Source of the DNA: JBPYFK01 sp051984675
GTDB taxonomy: Bacteria > Actinomycetota > Actinomycetes > Mycobacteriales > Pseudonocardiaceae
Assembly (NCBI GenBank): GCA_051984675.1
Contig: JBPYFK010000020.1
Span: 186,001-250,000, forward strand
Length of the DNA: 64,000 bases
Reading direction: 5' to 3'
Part shown: positions 8,361-15,925 of the stretch, piece by piece
Position numbering within the stretch: position 1 is the stretch's first letter
Layout: every line of letters begins with the position of its first letter
Notes under the pieces: generated by a model
What the model was told of the DNA's origin: nothing
The model's input: the letters and a program-made list of their open reading frames with translations, nothing else
Database searches by the model: none
Program-made: the position numbers and the translations under genes

Positions 8361-8962
8361 GCGGTACCGGCACGGGCACCCGCGCCAAGATCGTCCGGTT
8401 AGTCAGCGAGAGCGACTCGGCGGGTGCGAGCCCCCCACCCCTTCCCGCTACCGTGACCATCATGGAACGCAGTGCGCAGCGGCTGGGACGGGCCCTCGTG
8501 GTCATCGTGGACGACCGGATCGCCCAAGGGGAGCAGGAAGACAGCATCGGTCCGCTCGTCACCGAGTTGCTGGAGGAAGCCGGGTTCATCGTCGATGGCA
8601 CCGTCGCGGTGGCAGGGGAAACGGTCGAGATCCGCAACGCCTTGAACACCGCCGTCATCGGCGGTGTCGACGTCGTCATCACCGTCGGCGGCACCGGCGT
8701 GTCGCCACGTGACATGACCCCGGACGCGACACATGGTGTGCTGGACCGGCCGGTACCGGGCATCGCGGAAGCACTGCGTGCTTCCGGGCTGGCCGCGGGG
8801 GCGATCGACGCGGGCGTGTCCCGGGGTCTGGCCGGGGTGTCCGGCAGCACCCTCGTGGTCAACCTCGCGGGTTCGCGGGCCGCCGTCCGCGACGGCATGG
8901 CGACCTTGACGCCGCTGATCCCCCACGTGATCGAACAGCTCTCGGGTATGGAGACCGACTGA
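8357..8962 (+). CDS. moaB2: Molybdenum cofactor protein MoaB2 (MogA/MoaB family)
   Basis: Molybdopterin adenylyltransferase-like protein. The MoCF-binding fold is clear: ALVVIVDDRI, the TVGGTGVSPRDMTPDAT phosphate loop and LAGVSGSTLVVNLAGS. From ATG 8357 it is 201 residues with a low-complexity N-terminus of about 35 residues. The alternative ATG 8462 (166 residues, MERSAQRLGRALVV) fits the family length better but lacks a ribosome-binding site. Its place between pepD and mscL matches Rv0984. The fold is certain; only the start is in doubt. Confidence 0.85.
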   Translation: MSGTGTGTRAKIVRLVSESDSAGASPPPLPATVTIMERSAQRLGRALVVIVDDRIAQGEQEDSIGPLVTELLEEAGFIVDGTVAVAGETVEIRNALNTAVIGGVDVVITVGGTGVSPRDMTPDATHGVLDRPVPGIAEALRASGLAAGAIDAGVSRGLAGVSGSTLVVNLAGSRAAVRDGMATLTPLIPHVIEQLSGMETD

Positions 8963-9030
8963 ACGCCTGACGCGGGCAGCTGACGTACTGCCCCGGCTGG
9001 CTGATCCAGAAACCTCGAGTCCCCATGGCA

Positions 9031-9065
9031 GTGGAGGCGCCACGCGAACGGCGCCGCCACTTTTT
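9031..9065 (+). terminator. Intrinsic terminator after moaB2
   Basis: GTGGAGGCGCC (9031-9041) and GGCGCCGCCAC (9050-9060) form a GC-rich stem with an 8-nt loop, followed directly by TTTTT (9061-9065). Confidence 0.85.
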
Positions 9066-9099
9066 GTCGGCATCAGCGTCGCAACCCGCGACAGGCAGG

Positions 9100-9342
9100 T
9101 CAGGTCTGGTCGGTACCGCCCGGCTTGTGGTGCTCGCGTTTGAGTACGCGCTCGACCTTGCCACTGACGTTCTCGATGGTGTCGTGGTACTTGCCGTGCG
9201 TGGCCTTGTCCAGGCGCGTCTTGGCGGCATCCAAGCCCTTCGCGGCGCGCGGCCCGGCCTTCTCGGCAAGATCGTCGGCCCTGTCCTTCGCCTGGTGGGC
9301 GAGATCCCTGGCCTTGTCCATCATCTTGGTTCGATCCAACAT
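9100..9342 (-). CDS. Small MT0933-like antitoxin-family protein
   Basis: 80 residues, highly charged and predicted helical. It begins MLDRTKMMDKARDLAHQAKD and contains KYHDTIENVSGKVERVLKRE. The Lys/Asp/Ala-rich pattern with G-K-Y resembles the actinobacterial MT0933-type antitoxin family, whose members are usually 60-90 residues. ATG 9342 is preferred because GGAGG lies just upstream; an in-frame start at 9387 adds a weak extension. No toxin gene is adjacent: the neighbours are moaB2 (opposite strand) and a small hypothetical gene. Function is therefore unproven. Confidence 0.6.
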   Translation of the reverse strand: MLDRTKMMDKARDLAHQAKDRADDLAEKAGPRAAKGLDAAKTRLDKATHGKYHDTIENVSGKVERVLKREHHKPGGTDQT

Positions 9343-9534
9343 CGTTGTCTCGCCGCCTCCCGTCTCCTTCGGCGTCAACCCGAGCACACCCGCAGTCCTG
9401 ACCTACTCGAAGGACCTCATCCGAGGACGCTCATGATCCCACCATCGGCACCCGAAGTGGAGGCGACCGCCCGTTCCGCCGCCCTGGCACCTCGTCTTTC
9501 ACCAATATGGGTGAACGTGCCGGTATGGGGGACC

Positions 9535-9750
9535 ATGGTGTTCGTGACCGACCAACAGCCGCCCGGCCAGTCACCAAGACCCCGGGACACCGCACGCGAA
9601 CGCAAGCAGCGGCTCGCCGACATCTTCGGTGAAGTGCTGCCGGAAACGACTTCCGACGAGCGCACACCCTCGGACAGCCGAAGCGCCGCGGGCGACGACG
9701 CCGCCCGGATGCGGTGGTACCGGGAGAACCGGCCACCACACCACGAGTAA
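9535..9750 (+). CDS. Conserved small actinobacterial protein
   Basis: 71 residues. It has two conserved-looking blocks, RKQRLADIFGEVLPETTSDE and WYRENRPPHHE, separated by a polar linker. This arrangement recurs in short hypothetical proteins of actinobacteria, but I know of no function. ATG 9535 follows a GGGG stretch at 9526-9530. There is no signal peptide or membrane segment. Confidence 0.6.
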   Translation: MVFVTDQQPPGQSPRPRDTARERKQRLADIFGEVLPETTSDERTPSDSRSAAGDDAARMRWYRENRPPHHE

Positions 9751-9797
9751 CCCGCCAGCCGGTCGGCCGTGTTGCGGGACTACTGCCCTGGGCCGGG

Positions 9798-10436
9798 TTA
9801 GGTGGACGCGGTCCCGTTCGACCCGGACGTGGAACTCGTTGCCTTGGTCGACTCCGTTGCCTTTGATTCGCTCGTTGCCTTTGTTTCGCTCGTTGCCTTC
9901 GCCGCCTGGTTCGAGGCCTTGGCCTGGTTCGAGGCCTTGGCCTGGTTCGCTGCCTGGTTCGAGGCCTTGGCCTGGTTCGACGCCTCGGTCGTGGAGCTTG
10001 CCGTGCTCGCCGAGGCCGATACGGCCGACGCGAGACCTTCGATCTTGGGCAGACCTTGCTCGCTGCGCAGCAGATCACGGATTTCGAGGAGCAGCTCCGC
10101 CTCGGTCGGGTCGGACTCCTCCTCCCCCGTCTTGCGGCGCTCCTGGAGCTTCTTCATCGGCGCGACGAACAGGAAGTACACCACCGCCGCGGTAATGAAG
10201 AACGTGATCACGGCGTTGATCGCGGTCGCGAAGTTGAGGTAGGTGTCCGGGTTGCTGGGGTTGAGCCGGAACCCGAACCCTTGGACGCTGGCGCCGCCGG
10301 CTAAGGCGATGACCGGCTTGATGATGCTGCTGGTGAACGCGGTGACCACCGCCGTGAACGCAGTGCCGATCACCACCGCGACCGCCAGGTTGACCACGTT
10401 GCCCCGCATCAAGAAGTTCTTGAAGCCCTTGAGCAC
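9798..10436 (-). CDS. mscL: Large-conductance mechanosensitive channel MscL, with extended tail
   Basis: 212 residues; the family usually has 130-150. The channel core is intact: LKGFKNFLMRGNVVNLAVAV (N-terminal helix and first membrane helix), a periplasmic loop, and ITFFITAAVVYFLFVAPMKK (second membrane helix). The cytoplasmic helix ends near LLLEIRDLLRSE at about residue 130. A low-complexity tail of about 70 residues follows, built of KASNQA units and then KATSE/S units, with no expected channel function. GTG 10436 is preceded by GGAAGGAGC. The position between moaB2 and ruc matches Rv0985c. Confidence 0.93.
   Translation of the reverse strand: MLKGFKNFLMRGNVVNLAVAVVIGTAFTAVVTAFTSSIIKPVIALAGGASVQGFGFRLNPSNPDTYLNFATAINAVITFFITAAVVYFLFVAPMKKLQERRKTGEEESDPTEAELLLEIRDLLRSEQGLPKIEGLASAVSASASTASSTTEASNQAKASNQAANQAKASNQAKASNQAAKATSETKATSESKATESTKATSSTSGSNGTAST
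9904..9987 (+). repeat. 18-bp tandem repeat inside mscL
   Basis: The unit GCCTGGTTCGAGGCCTTG occurs at 9904, 9922 and 9952, with partial copies at 9940 and 9970. It encodes KASNQA on the minus strand. The repeats are nearly identical at DNA level, so they are recent and probably vary in number between strains. Confidence 0.85.
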
Positions 10437-10533
10437 CGCATGCTCCTTCCTTCTTTCATCCACCGTGTTGCCACAGGCACGCCCGCTCTTCGTACCGGGC
10501 CGAGAGGCCACAGGTGCTAAGGCCCTGCGCTGC

Positions 10534-11310
10534 TCAGCGCAGCGTAACGGCCACCGACTGCGATAAGGCAGCGGATGCGACTGGCGCTGCCTGCCGCTCC
10601 GGCAGCGAGACCACCACGAGCCTGCCCTGGCTGCGCGTCCCCTCGGGAGGCCGAACCGCGATCACCGTGGCCCGTTCGGCGAGCACCTGAGCAGTGTCCG
10701 CACTCCCCGGCCCTGTATTCCCTGCGATGACGTCCACTCGCTGTCCTGGGTACAACAATTCCGCAACACCTGAATCAGCCAATCTGATCGGCACCGCGAC
10801 CTGCGGTGTCTTTCCCGGTTGGCCGCTTTCCGGCGGTCCGCCCCAGGCCAGACCGTTTCCCGACAGCGCTGAGTCGACCAGCCGCACGTCGGTGAGTGTC
10901 TCGCCCCTGCGCGCGGCTCCACTGAGCACGTGGCCGACGGCTTGCGCCGGGGCATGGAGGGCCTGCCCCGGGACGATCTGGGCTGGGACCGTGCGCACGA
11001 CGACGTCGTTGCGCGCCACCACGATTCCCGGCGCCAGATCTCGGGCGGCCACCACAACCGTGGCGAGCACCGGAGCGGGCGGCCTGTGCTGGGGCAGCAG
11101 CGCCAGCACCGCGGCGAGCACCGCCAAGACGGCAGCGACAGCCCGCCGCAGGACGAGTATTCGGAATCCCTTGCTGCCGATCAGCAATTGCATGCGGTCT
11201 CGCATGGTGGGGCCAAGTCTCGCGGTGAATCGCGCGGACCCGGTGGACCGCGTGGACCCAGTAGACCGGGTGGCGGACGTCGTCAATTTCGTCGAGCGCG
11301 TCGATTTCAT
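10534..11310 (-). CDS. SAF-domain (CpaB/RcpC-like) membrane-anchored protein
   Basis: 258 residues. The cytoplasmic N-terminus contains repeated STRST-type units (about 2-28). One membrane helix follows (LVLRRAVAAVLAVLAAVLALL, about 50-72). The extracytoplasmic SAF domain begins with VVVAARDLAPGIVVARNDVV and includes GHVLSGAARRGETLTD. SAF proteins of this type occur in Flp pilus assembly, but no pilus genes lie nearby, so that role is not supported. ATG 11310 follows GGGAGAAA with good spacing. It is separated from ruc by a terminator. Confidence 0.75.
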   Translation of the reverse strand: MKSTRSTKLTTSATRSTGSTRSTGSARFTARLGPTMRDRMQLLIGSKGFRILVLRRAVAAVLAVLAAVLALLPQHRPPAPVLATVVVAARDLAPGIVVARNDVVVRTVPAQIVPGQALHAPAQAVGHVLSGAARRGETLTDVRLVDSALSGNGLAWGGPPESGQPGKTPQVAVPIRLADSGVAELLYPGQRVDVIAGNTGPGSADTAQVLAERATVIAVRPPEGTRSQGRLVVVSLPERQAAPVASAALSQSVAVTLR

Positions 11311-11591
11311 CGGTTTCTCCCGTGCTGACCAATCGCCATTTTTCGAAGCGATCCAGCTCCTCCACGAAGAAACCTACCAGCACAAACAACGCCGCCACCG
11401 CACAAATTCGAAATCTGTGGACAACCGGCATCCTTGTGGATAACCGATTTGAAGAAAGCGGCCCCACTTTTTCAGAGAATTCCGATCCGCGTTTTGATTC
11501 AGTCCTTTCGGGTGGTTTCGGAATCGCGACGCGGAATGACCCCGCCGCTTGTCACCAGCGCAAAGGTGAGCCCCGCTCACCAACACGAAAA
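11311..11591. other. Gap between the SAF gene and the ruc terminator
   Basis: A lower-GC stretch with only short, compositionally unconvincing open frames. It probably holds the minus-strand promoter of the SAF-domain gene. I see no gene. Confidence 0.5.
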
Positions 11592-11618
11592 GCCGGGTCC
11601 CGTGCACGGGGACCCGGC
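11592..11618 (-). terminator. Intrinsic terminator after ruc
   Basis: GCCGGGTCCC (11592-11601) and GGGACCCGGC (11609-11618) form a perfect 10-bp stem with a 7-nt loop. On the minus strand it is followed by TTTTC. Confidence 0.85.
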
Positions 11619-11649
11619 GAGGGGAACGGTCCGCGCGTTCCCGGGTGGC

Positions 11650-12015
11650 TCAGGAAGCGGTAGCCGCGGGCGCGCTGGAACTCGAACTGGAGCTGGAACC
11701 TGACGACGAGCTTGACTCGCTCGAAGAGGTGCCGCTCGATTCGGAGGACTTGCCGGAGCTACCAGAACCGTTGGAACTGGAATTCGACGTCGAGCCGGAG
11801 CCGGAGCCGGAACCCGAGCCCGAGCCCGAACCGGAACCCGAGCGGCTGTCGGTCCGGTAGAAACCGCTGCCCTTGAAGACGATCCCCACCGCGGAGAACA
11901 GCTTGCGCACACGCCCAGTGCACTCCGGGCAGTCGGTCAGGGGGTCATCACTGAACGACTGCACCGCCTCGAAGCGGTGGTCACATTCGGTGCAGGCGTA
12001 CTGGTATGTGGGCAC
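11650..12015 (-). CDS. ruc: FmdB-family zinc-ribbon protein, Ruc-like redox-regulated chaperone
   Basis: 121 residues. The N-terminal zinc ribbon reads MPTYQYACTECDHRFEAVQS with a second pair DCPECTG; the four cysteines (8, 11 and the CPEC pair) bind zinc in the family. From about residue 55 the protein is almost only Ser and Gly: an (SG)n run, then poly-Ser, ending SAPAATAS. In M. tuberculosis the same-position gene Rv0991c encodes Ruc, a chaperone activated by oxidation with a disordered tail. A CIRCE operator upstream and a terminator downstream make it monocistronic. Equivalence to Ruc is inferred from the zinc ribbon, the tail, synteny and CIRCE. Confidence 0.85.
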   Translation of the reverse strand: MPTYQYACTECDHRFEAVQSFSDDPLTDCPECTGRVRKLFSAVGIVFKGSGFYRTDSRSGSGSGSGSGSGSGSGSTSNSSSNGSGSSGKSSESSGTSSSESSSSSGSSSSSSSSAPAATAS

Positions 12016-12050
12016 GTCCCTAACCTCCGGGGATCACCTTGGCACAAAGC

Positions 12051-12075
12051 TGGCACTCTGGCAGACAGAGTGCCA
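12051..12075 (-). promoter_or_regulatory. CIRCE operator (HrcA site) upstream of ruc
   Basis: GCACTC (12053-12058), 9 nt, then GAGTGC (12068-12073) reproduces the CIRCE core, with arms extending to TGGCACTCT and AGAGTGCCA. It lies 36 bp upstream of the ruc ATG, where HrcA repression would be effective. Confidence 0.88.
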
Positions 12076-12165
12076 ACACGATGATGCGCCACAACCGGTA
12101 CCCAGCGCAATTATCCCTTCGTCACACCCGATCGTGGGACATAACGCTGGGTGGCCTGGCGCGGG

Positions 12166-12750
12166 TCACGCCGGAAGGGGCACGAGACCCCGCCCGGGCG
12201 TGAGGACCGCCCCCACTCGGATGTCGTGCTCCTCGGACGGCAGCTCGGCCACGAACTCGCCGTCCCGGACCACCCCAACGAGCCGCGCACCCGCCGAAAC
12301 CATCGGTAGCGACCGGTCGTAGTGCCCACCACCACGGCCCAACCGGACACCCCGGTGGTCGATCGCGAGCGCCGGTACGAAGACCAGACGTGCTTGCCCG
12401 ATGGCTTCCGGCCCCAACCGAGGTCCGGTTGGTTCGAGCAGCCCGAACACGGCCGGGCTCAGCGACTCCCGCCCGGTGTACTCGGCCCAGTCCAGCGGCT
12501 GCTCCCCGACCACCACCGGCAACAGCACTCGCCAGCCCAGCCCGCGCAGACCCTCCAGCAGCTCCAACGACCCCGGCTCCGGGCCCACCGGGACATAGGC
12601 GCACGCGGTACCCGGACCTTCCCCGGTCAGCGCCGCCACCGCCGCTTCGGCCAGCTGGCGCCCCTCGTCCGCCCGCACGGATTCCGGCAGCTCCCGGCGC
12701 GCGGCCAGCAGTTCGCGCCGCAGCGCTTTCTTGCCCGCCGGCTGACCCAT
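12166..12750 (-). CDS. 5-formyltetrahydrofolate cyclo-ligase
   Basis: 194 residues from ATG 12750. An in-frame GTG at 12786 would add 12 residues. Catalyses ATP-dependent conversion of 5-formyl-THF to 5,10-methenyl-THF; cytosolic. Diagnostic features are the basic start KKALRRELLAARRELP, FVPALAIDHRGVRLGRGGGH with YDR (ATP/folate-binding glycine-rich motif), and the C-terminal LPSEEHDIRVGAVLTP. The length is normal for the family. It is divergent from galU, as in mycobacteria (Rv0992c/Rv0993). Confidence 0.9.
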   Translation of the reverse strand: MGQPAGKKALRRELLAARRELPESVRADEGRQLAEAAVAALTGEGPGTACAYVPVGPEPGSLELLEGLRGLGWRVLLPVVVGEQPLDWAEYTGRESLSPAVFGLLEPTGPRLGPEAIGQARLVFVPALAIDHRGVRLGRGGGHYDRSLPMVSAGARLVGVVRDGEFVAELPSEEHDIRVGAVLTPGRGLVPLPA

Positions 12751-12824
12751 GGGCACCTGCTCAGACTCTCGGTCGGAAAGCGTCACGAAGCCGAAGGGTA
12801 GCGAGCCCGGCTACGCTCCCGAAC

Positions 12825-13724
12825 ATGAGCAGCGCGACGAGGACGCAAGCGTTCACCACGGCCATCGTGCCCGCCGCCGGCCTTGGTACCCGATTCCTAC
12901 CGACGACGAAAACCGTGCCCAAGGAACTGCTGCCCGTGATCGACACCCCGGGGATCGAACTGGTCGCCGCCGAGGCAGCCGAAGCCGGTGCACGCCGGCT
13001 CGTGATCGTCACCTCACCGGACAAGCGCGCCGTCACCGACTACTTCCAGTACCAGCCAGACCTGGAGAAGACCCTCGAATCGCGCGGCAAGCACGACCTG
13101 GTCGACAAGGTGCGCCGGGGCCCCTCACTGATCAACGCGGAAACCGCCCTGCAGGAGCAGGCGCTCGGGCTCGGGCACGCGGTCGGCTGCGCCGAGCCGA
13201 ACCTGGACGACGGGGACGACGCGGTGGCGGTCCTGCTGCCCGACGACCTCGTGCTCCCGACCGGCGTGCTGGGGCGCATGGCCGAGGTGCGCGCCCGCTA
13301 CAGCGGAAGCGTGCTGTGCGCGTTCGACGTGCCGCCGGAGCAGGTCTCCTCGTACGGGGTGTTCGAAGTCAGCGACACCGGCGAGGAGGACGTCAAGAAG
13401 GTTCACGGCATGGTCGAGAAACCCGCGCCGGAGGACGCCCCGTCGAGCTTCGCCGCCGCTGGGCGGTACCTCCTGGACCGTGCGGTCTTCGACGCGCTGA
13501 AGCGGATCACACCCGGTGCCGGCGGCGAACTCCAACTCACCGATGCCGTAGCGTTGTTGATCTCCGAAGGCCATCCGGTCCATGTCGTGGTCCACCGAGG
13601 TGAGCGACACGACCTCGGAAATCCTGGTGGTTTCCTGCGGGCCGCGGTGGACTTCGCGCTCAAAGACCCGGAATATGGTCCCGCTCTACGCGAGTGGCTC
13701 GACGTGCGGCTGAGGCAGGGTTGA
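12825..13724 (+). CDS. galU: UTP-glucose-1-phosphate uridylyltransferase
   Basis: 299 residues. Makes UDP-glucose for cell-wall glycans and trehalose precursors. The nucleotide-binding loop is PAAGLGTRFLPTTKTVPKEL. The sugar-phosphate motifs are VEKPAPEDAPS and a C-terminal GNPGGFLRAAVDFAL. ATG 12825 gives the usual short N-terminus. galT upstream uses the same metabolite, though the two are not in one operon. Confidence 0.93.
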   Translation: MSSATRTQAFTTAIVPAAGLGTRFLPTTKTVPKELLPVIDTPGIELVAAEAAEAGARRLVIVTSPDKRAVTDYFQYQPDLEKTLESRGKHDLVDKVRRGPSLINAETALQEQALGLGHAVGCAEPNLDDGDDAVAVLLPDDLVLPTGVLGRMAEVRARYSGSVLCAFDVPPEQVSSYGVFEVSDTGEEDVKKVHGMVEKPAPEDAPSSFAAAGRYLLDRAVFDALKRITPGAGGELQLTDAVALLISEGHPVHVVVHRGERHDLGNPGGFLRAAVDFALKDPEYGPALREWLDVRLRQG

Positions 13725-13785
13725 AGCTCCGGCGGGGACTCGCGAGCAGGCTTCCGGCGCAACCGCCCCTGGAGAGGTCACAACG

Positions 13786-15009
13786 ATGAGGTCAGTAGAC
13801 GAGCAGCTCGCGCGGGTTCTCGCTGCCGCGGTGCGCCCCTCCCCGGTACGGGTGGCGATCTCCGAGGCGCAAGGGCTGTTGTGCGCGGAGGAGGTCGTCG
13901 CCGAGCGGGCCTTGCCGGGCTTCGACCAGGCCGCGGTGGACGGCTACGCGGTGCGCAGCGTCGACGTGCAGCAGGCCGCGGACGGCTCGGTGGTGCTCCC
14001 GGTGGTCGGTGAGATCCCGGCGGGTTCCCGCCAGCCACGGCGGCTGCAACCTGGCCAGGCGGTGCGGGTCGCCACCGGCGCGCCGCTGCCGACGCTGGCC
14101 GACGCGGTCGTGCCGCTGGACTACACCGACGAGCACCCGGCGAAGGTCACCGTGCGCCAGCCGGTGCCCTCCGCGGCGTTCGTCCGCCGCACCGGCGAGG
14201 ACGTGCAGACCGGCGACGTCGCCGTACGGCGGGGCTCACCGATCGGGCCGGCGCAGGTGGGGCTGCTCGCGGGAGTGGGGCGCAGCAAGGTGCTCGTGCA
14301 CCCGCGCCCCCGCGTGTCGGTGATCTCGTTGGGCGAGGAGCTGGTCGACGTCGACCGGACGCCCGGCCAGGGCCAGGTCTACGACGTCAACTCCTACGCG
14401 CTGGCGGCGGCCGCACGGGACGCCGGCGCGGAGGTCACCCGGGTGGGCATCGTCAGCAGCGACCCCCGCCGGCTGCGCGAGGTCGTCGAGGGACGCCTGC
14501 TGCTGTCCGAGATCGTGATCATCGCGGGCGGGGTCGGCGGTTCGTCCGGTGCGGACGTGCTGGCGACGCTGTCCGAACTCGGCCAGCTCGATGTGACCAG
14601 GGTGGCGATGCACCCGGGGTCGGTGCAGGGGTTCGGGCGACTTGGCCCCGACTCCGTGCCGACCTTCCTGCTGCCGAGCAACGCCGTCAGCGCGCTGGTC
14701 GGGTTCGAGGTGCTGGTGCGACCGCTGATCCGCACGTCCCTGGGCAAGGCCAACCCCTACCGGCGTGTCGTCTCAGCGAGCCTGCTCTCGCCGGTGACAT
14801 CGACGAAGGGTCGGCGCGGATTCCTGCGCGGCCAGCTGCTGCGCGACCCGGACAACGGCGCCTACCTGGTGCAACCGCTGGGCACCTCGGGTCGGCACCT
14901 GCTGGCCTCGCTGGCCGAGGCGAACTGCCTGGCCGTCATTCCCGAAGAGGTCGCCGAGGTCTCGGCTGGTGAGGACATCGACGTCAGCTTCCTGTCCCAG
15001 CGCAACTGA
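13786..15009 (+). CDS. glp: MoeA-family molybdotransferase (Glp)
   Basis: 407 residues. MoeA domains I-IV are recognisable: LPGFDQAAVDGYAVRS (substrate loop), VRVATGAPLPTLADAVVPLD, the MPT-binding domain with ISLGEEL and IAGGVGGSSGADVL, and a C-terminal beta-barrel. ATG 13786 is preceded by GGAGAGG. In Corynebacterium and related actinobacteria the MoeA copy encoded near glpR, called Glp, binds FtsZ and links to the divisome. The rimJ-glpR neighbours here indicate this is that copy. Enzymatic competence cannot be decided by eye. Confidence 0.85.
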   Translation: MRSVDEQLARVLAAAVRPSPVRVAISEAQGLLCAEEVVAERALPGFDQAAVDGYAVRSVDVQQAADGSVVLPVVGEIPAGSRQPRRLQPGQAVRVATGAPLPTLADAVVPLDYTDEHPAKVTVRQPVPSAAFVRRTGEDVQTGDVAVRRGSPIGPAQVGLLAGVGRSKVLVHPRPRVSVISLGEELVDVDRTPGQGQVYDVNSYALAAAARDAGAEVTRVGIVSSDPRRLREVVEGRLLLSEIVIIAGGVGGSSGADVLATLSELGQLDVTRVAMHPGSVQGFGRLGPDSVPTFLLPSNAVSALVGFEVLVRPLIRTSLGKANPYRRVVSASLLSPVTSTKGRRGFLRGQLLRDPDNGAYLVQPLGTSGRHLLASLAEANCLAVIPEEVAEVSAGEDIDVSFLSQRN

Positions 15010-15097
15010 CGGCACCTCATCGGACGAGGGCAACACAAGAGGCTGAACAACGGGCACCGCACACGTGGGCGCTCGAAGGGTTGGGCGACAGACGCGA

Positions 15098-15778
15098 ATG
15101 GACGAGCGACCACTGGGGACGGGTGAATTCGCCCATGACGCGTTCGGGCGGCACCCGGGGTGGCCGGCGAAACTGGGGCCGCTGACAGTCCAGGCCGGAA
15201 CGGTGGTGCTCCGGCCGCCCAGACTGCGGGACGCCACGGCCTGGAGCCGCGCCCGGCTGCGGGACCGTGAGTACCTGCAGCGCTGGGAACCGACCTCGGT
15301 CGGTGACTGGGAAGAACGCAACTCGGTGCTGATGTGGCCCGGGCAGTGGAGCGCGCTGCGCGGCCTCGGACGGCGCGGGCAGGCGTTGCCGTTCGCCATC
15401 ACCGTGAACGGCGTGTTCGCCGGTCAGATCACCGTCGGCAACATCGTGCGCGGCGCCCTCCGCTCGGCGTGGGTGGGCTACTGGGTGGCGTCCCGTTCCG
15501 CAGGCGGGGGCGTCGCCACTGCCGCGGTCGCGCTCACCATCGATCACGCCTTCGGCCCTGCGGGCCTGCACCGGTTGGAGGCCACCGTGCGCCCGGAGAA
15601 CACCGCGAGCGTGCGGGTCCTGGAGAAATCAGGGTTCCGGCGGGAAGGACTGTTCGAGCGGTATCTGGACGTCGCGGGCGCGTGGCGCGATCACTACGTG
15701 TACGCGGTCACCACCGAGGACGTTCCCGGCAGCGCGGTCGAAGCGCTGGTGCGTTCCGGGCGGGCGAGCCGAGCCTGA
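15098..15778 (+). CDS. GNAT N-acetyltransferase, RimJ/RimL type
   Basis: 226 residues from ATG 15098; a GTG start at 15065 is possible. The GNAT fold is shown by VVLRPPRLRDATAWSRAR (strand 1), YWVASRSAGGGVATAAVAL (acetyl-CoA pyrophosphate loop in the R/Q-x-x-G-x-G/A position) and LEATVRPENTASVRVLEKSG (strand 5 and the Asn-Ser motif). RimJ/RimL enzymes acetylate ribosomal protein N-termini, but the substrate is not predictable. Its position between glp and glpR matches Rv0995. Confidence 0.82.
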   Translation: MDERPLGTGEFAHDAFGRHPGWPAKLGPLTVQAGTVVLRPPRLRDATAWSRARLRDREYLQRWEPTSVGDWEERNSVLMWPGQWSALRGLGRRGQALPFAITVNGVFAGQITVGNIVRGALRSAWVGYWVASRSAGGGVATAAVALTIDHAFGPAGLHRLEATVRPENTASVRVLEKSGFRREGLFERYLDVAGAWRDHYVYAVTTEDVPGSAVEALVRSGRASRA

Positions 15779-15925
15779 AGCCACGCTCGACGAGACATCA
15801 CATCCGTATCTCGGAAGTGCGAATTGCGCAGCACTTCGGCGTGCCTGCGAGACGGGTGTGACAATTGTGACTAGCGTGCCGACCGCAGATGTGTGCTGCC
15901 GGTGGCCAGGGGGAGGTGGCGAGGC

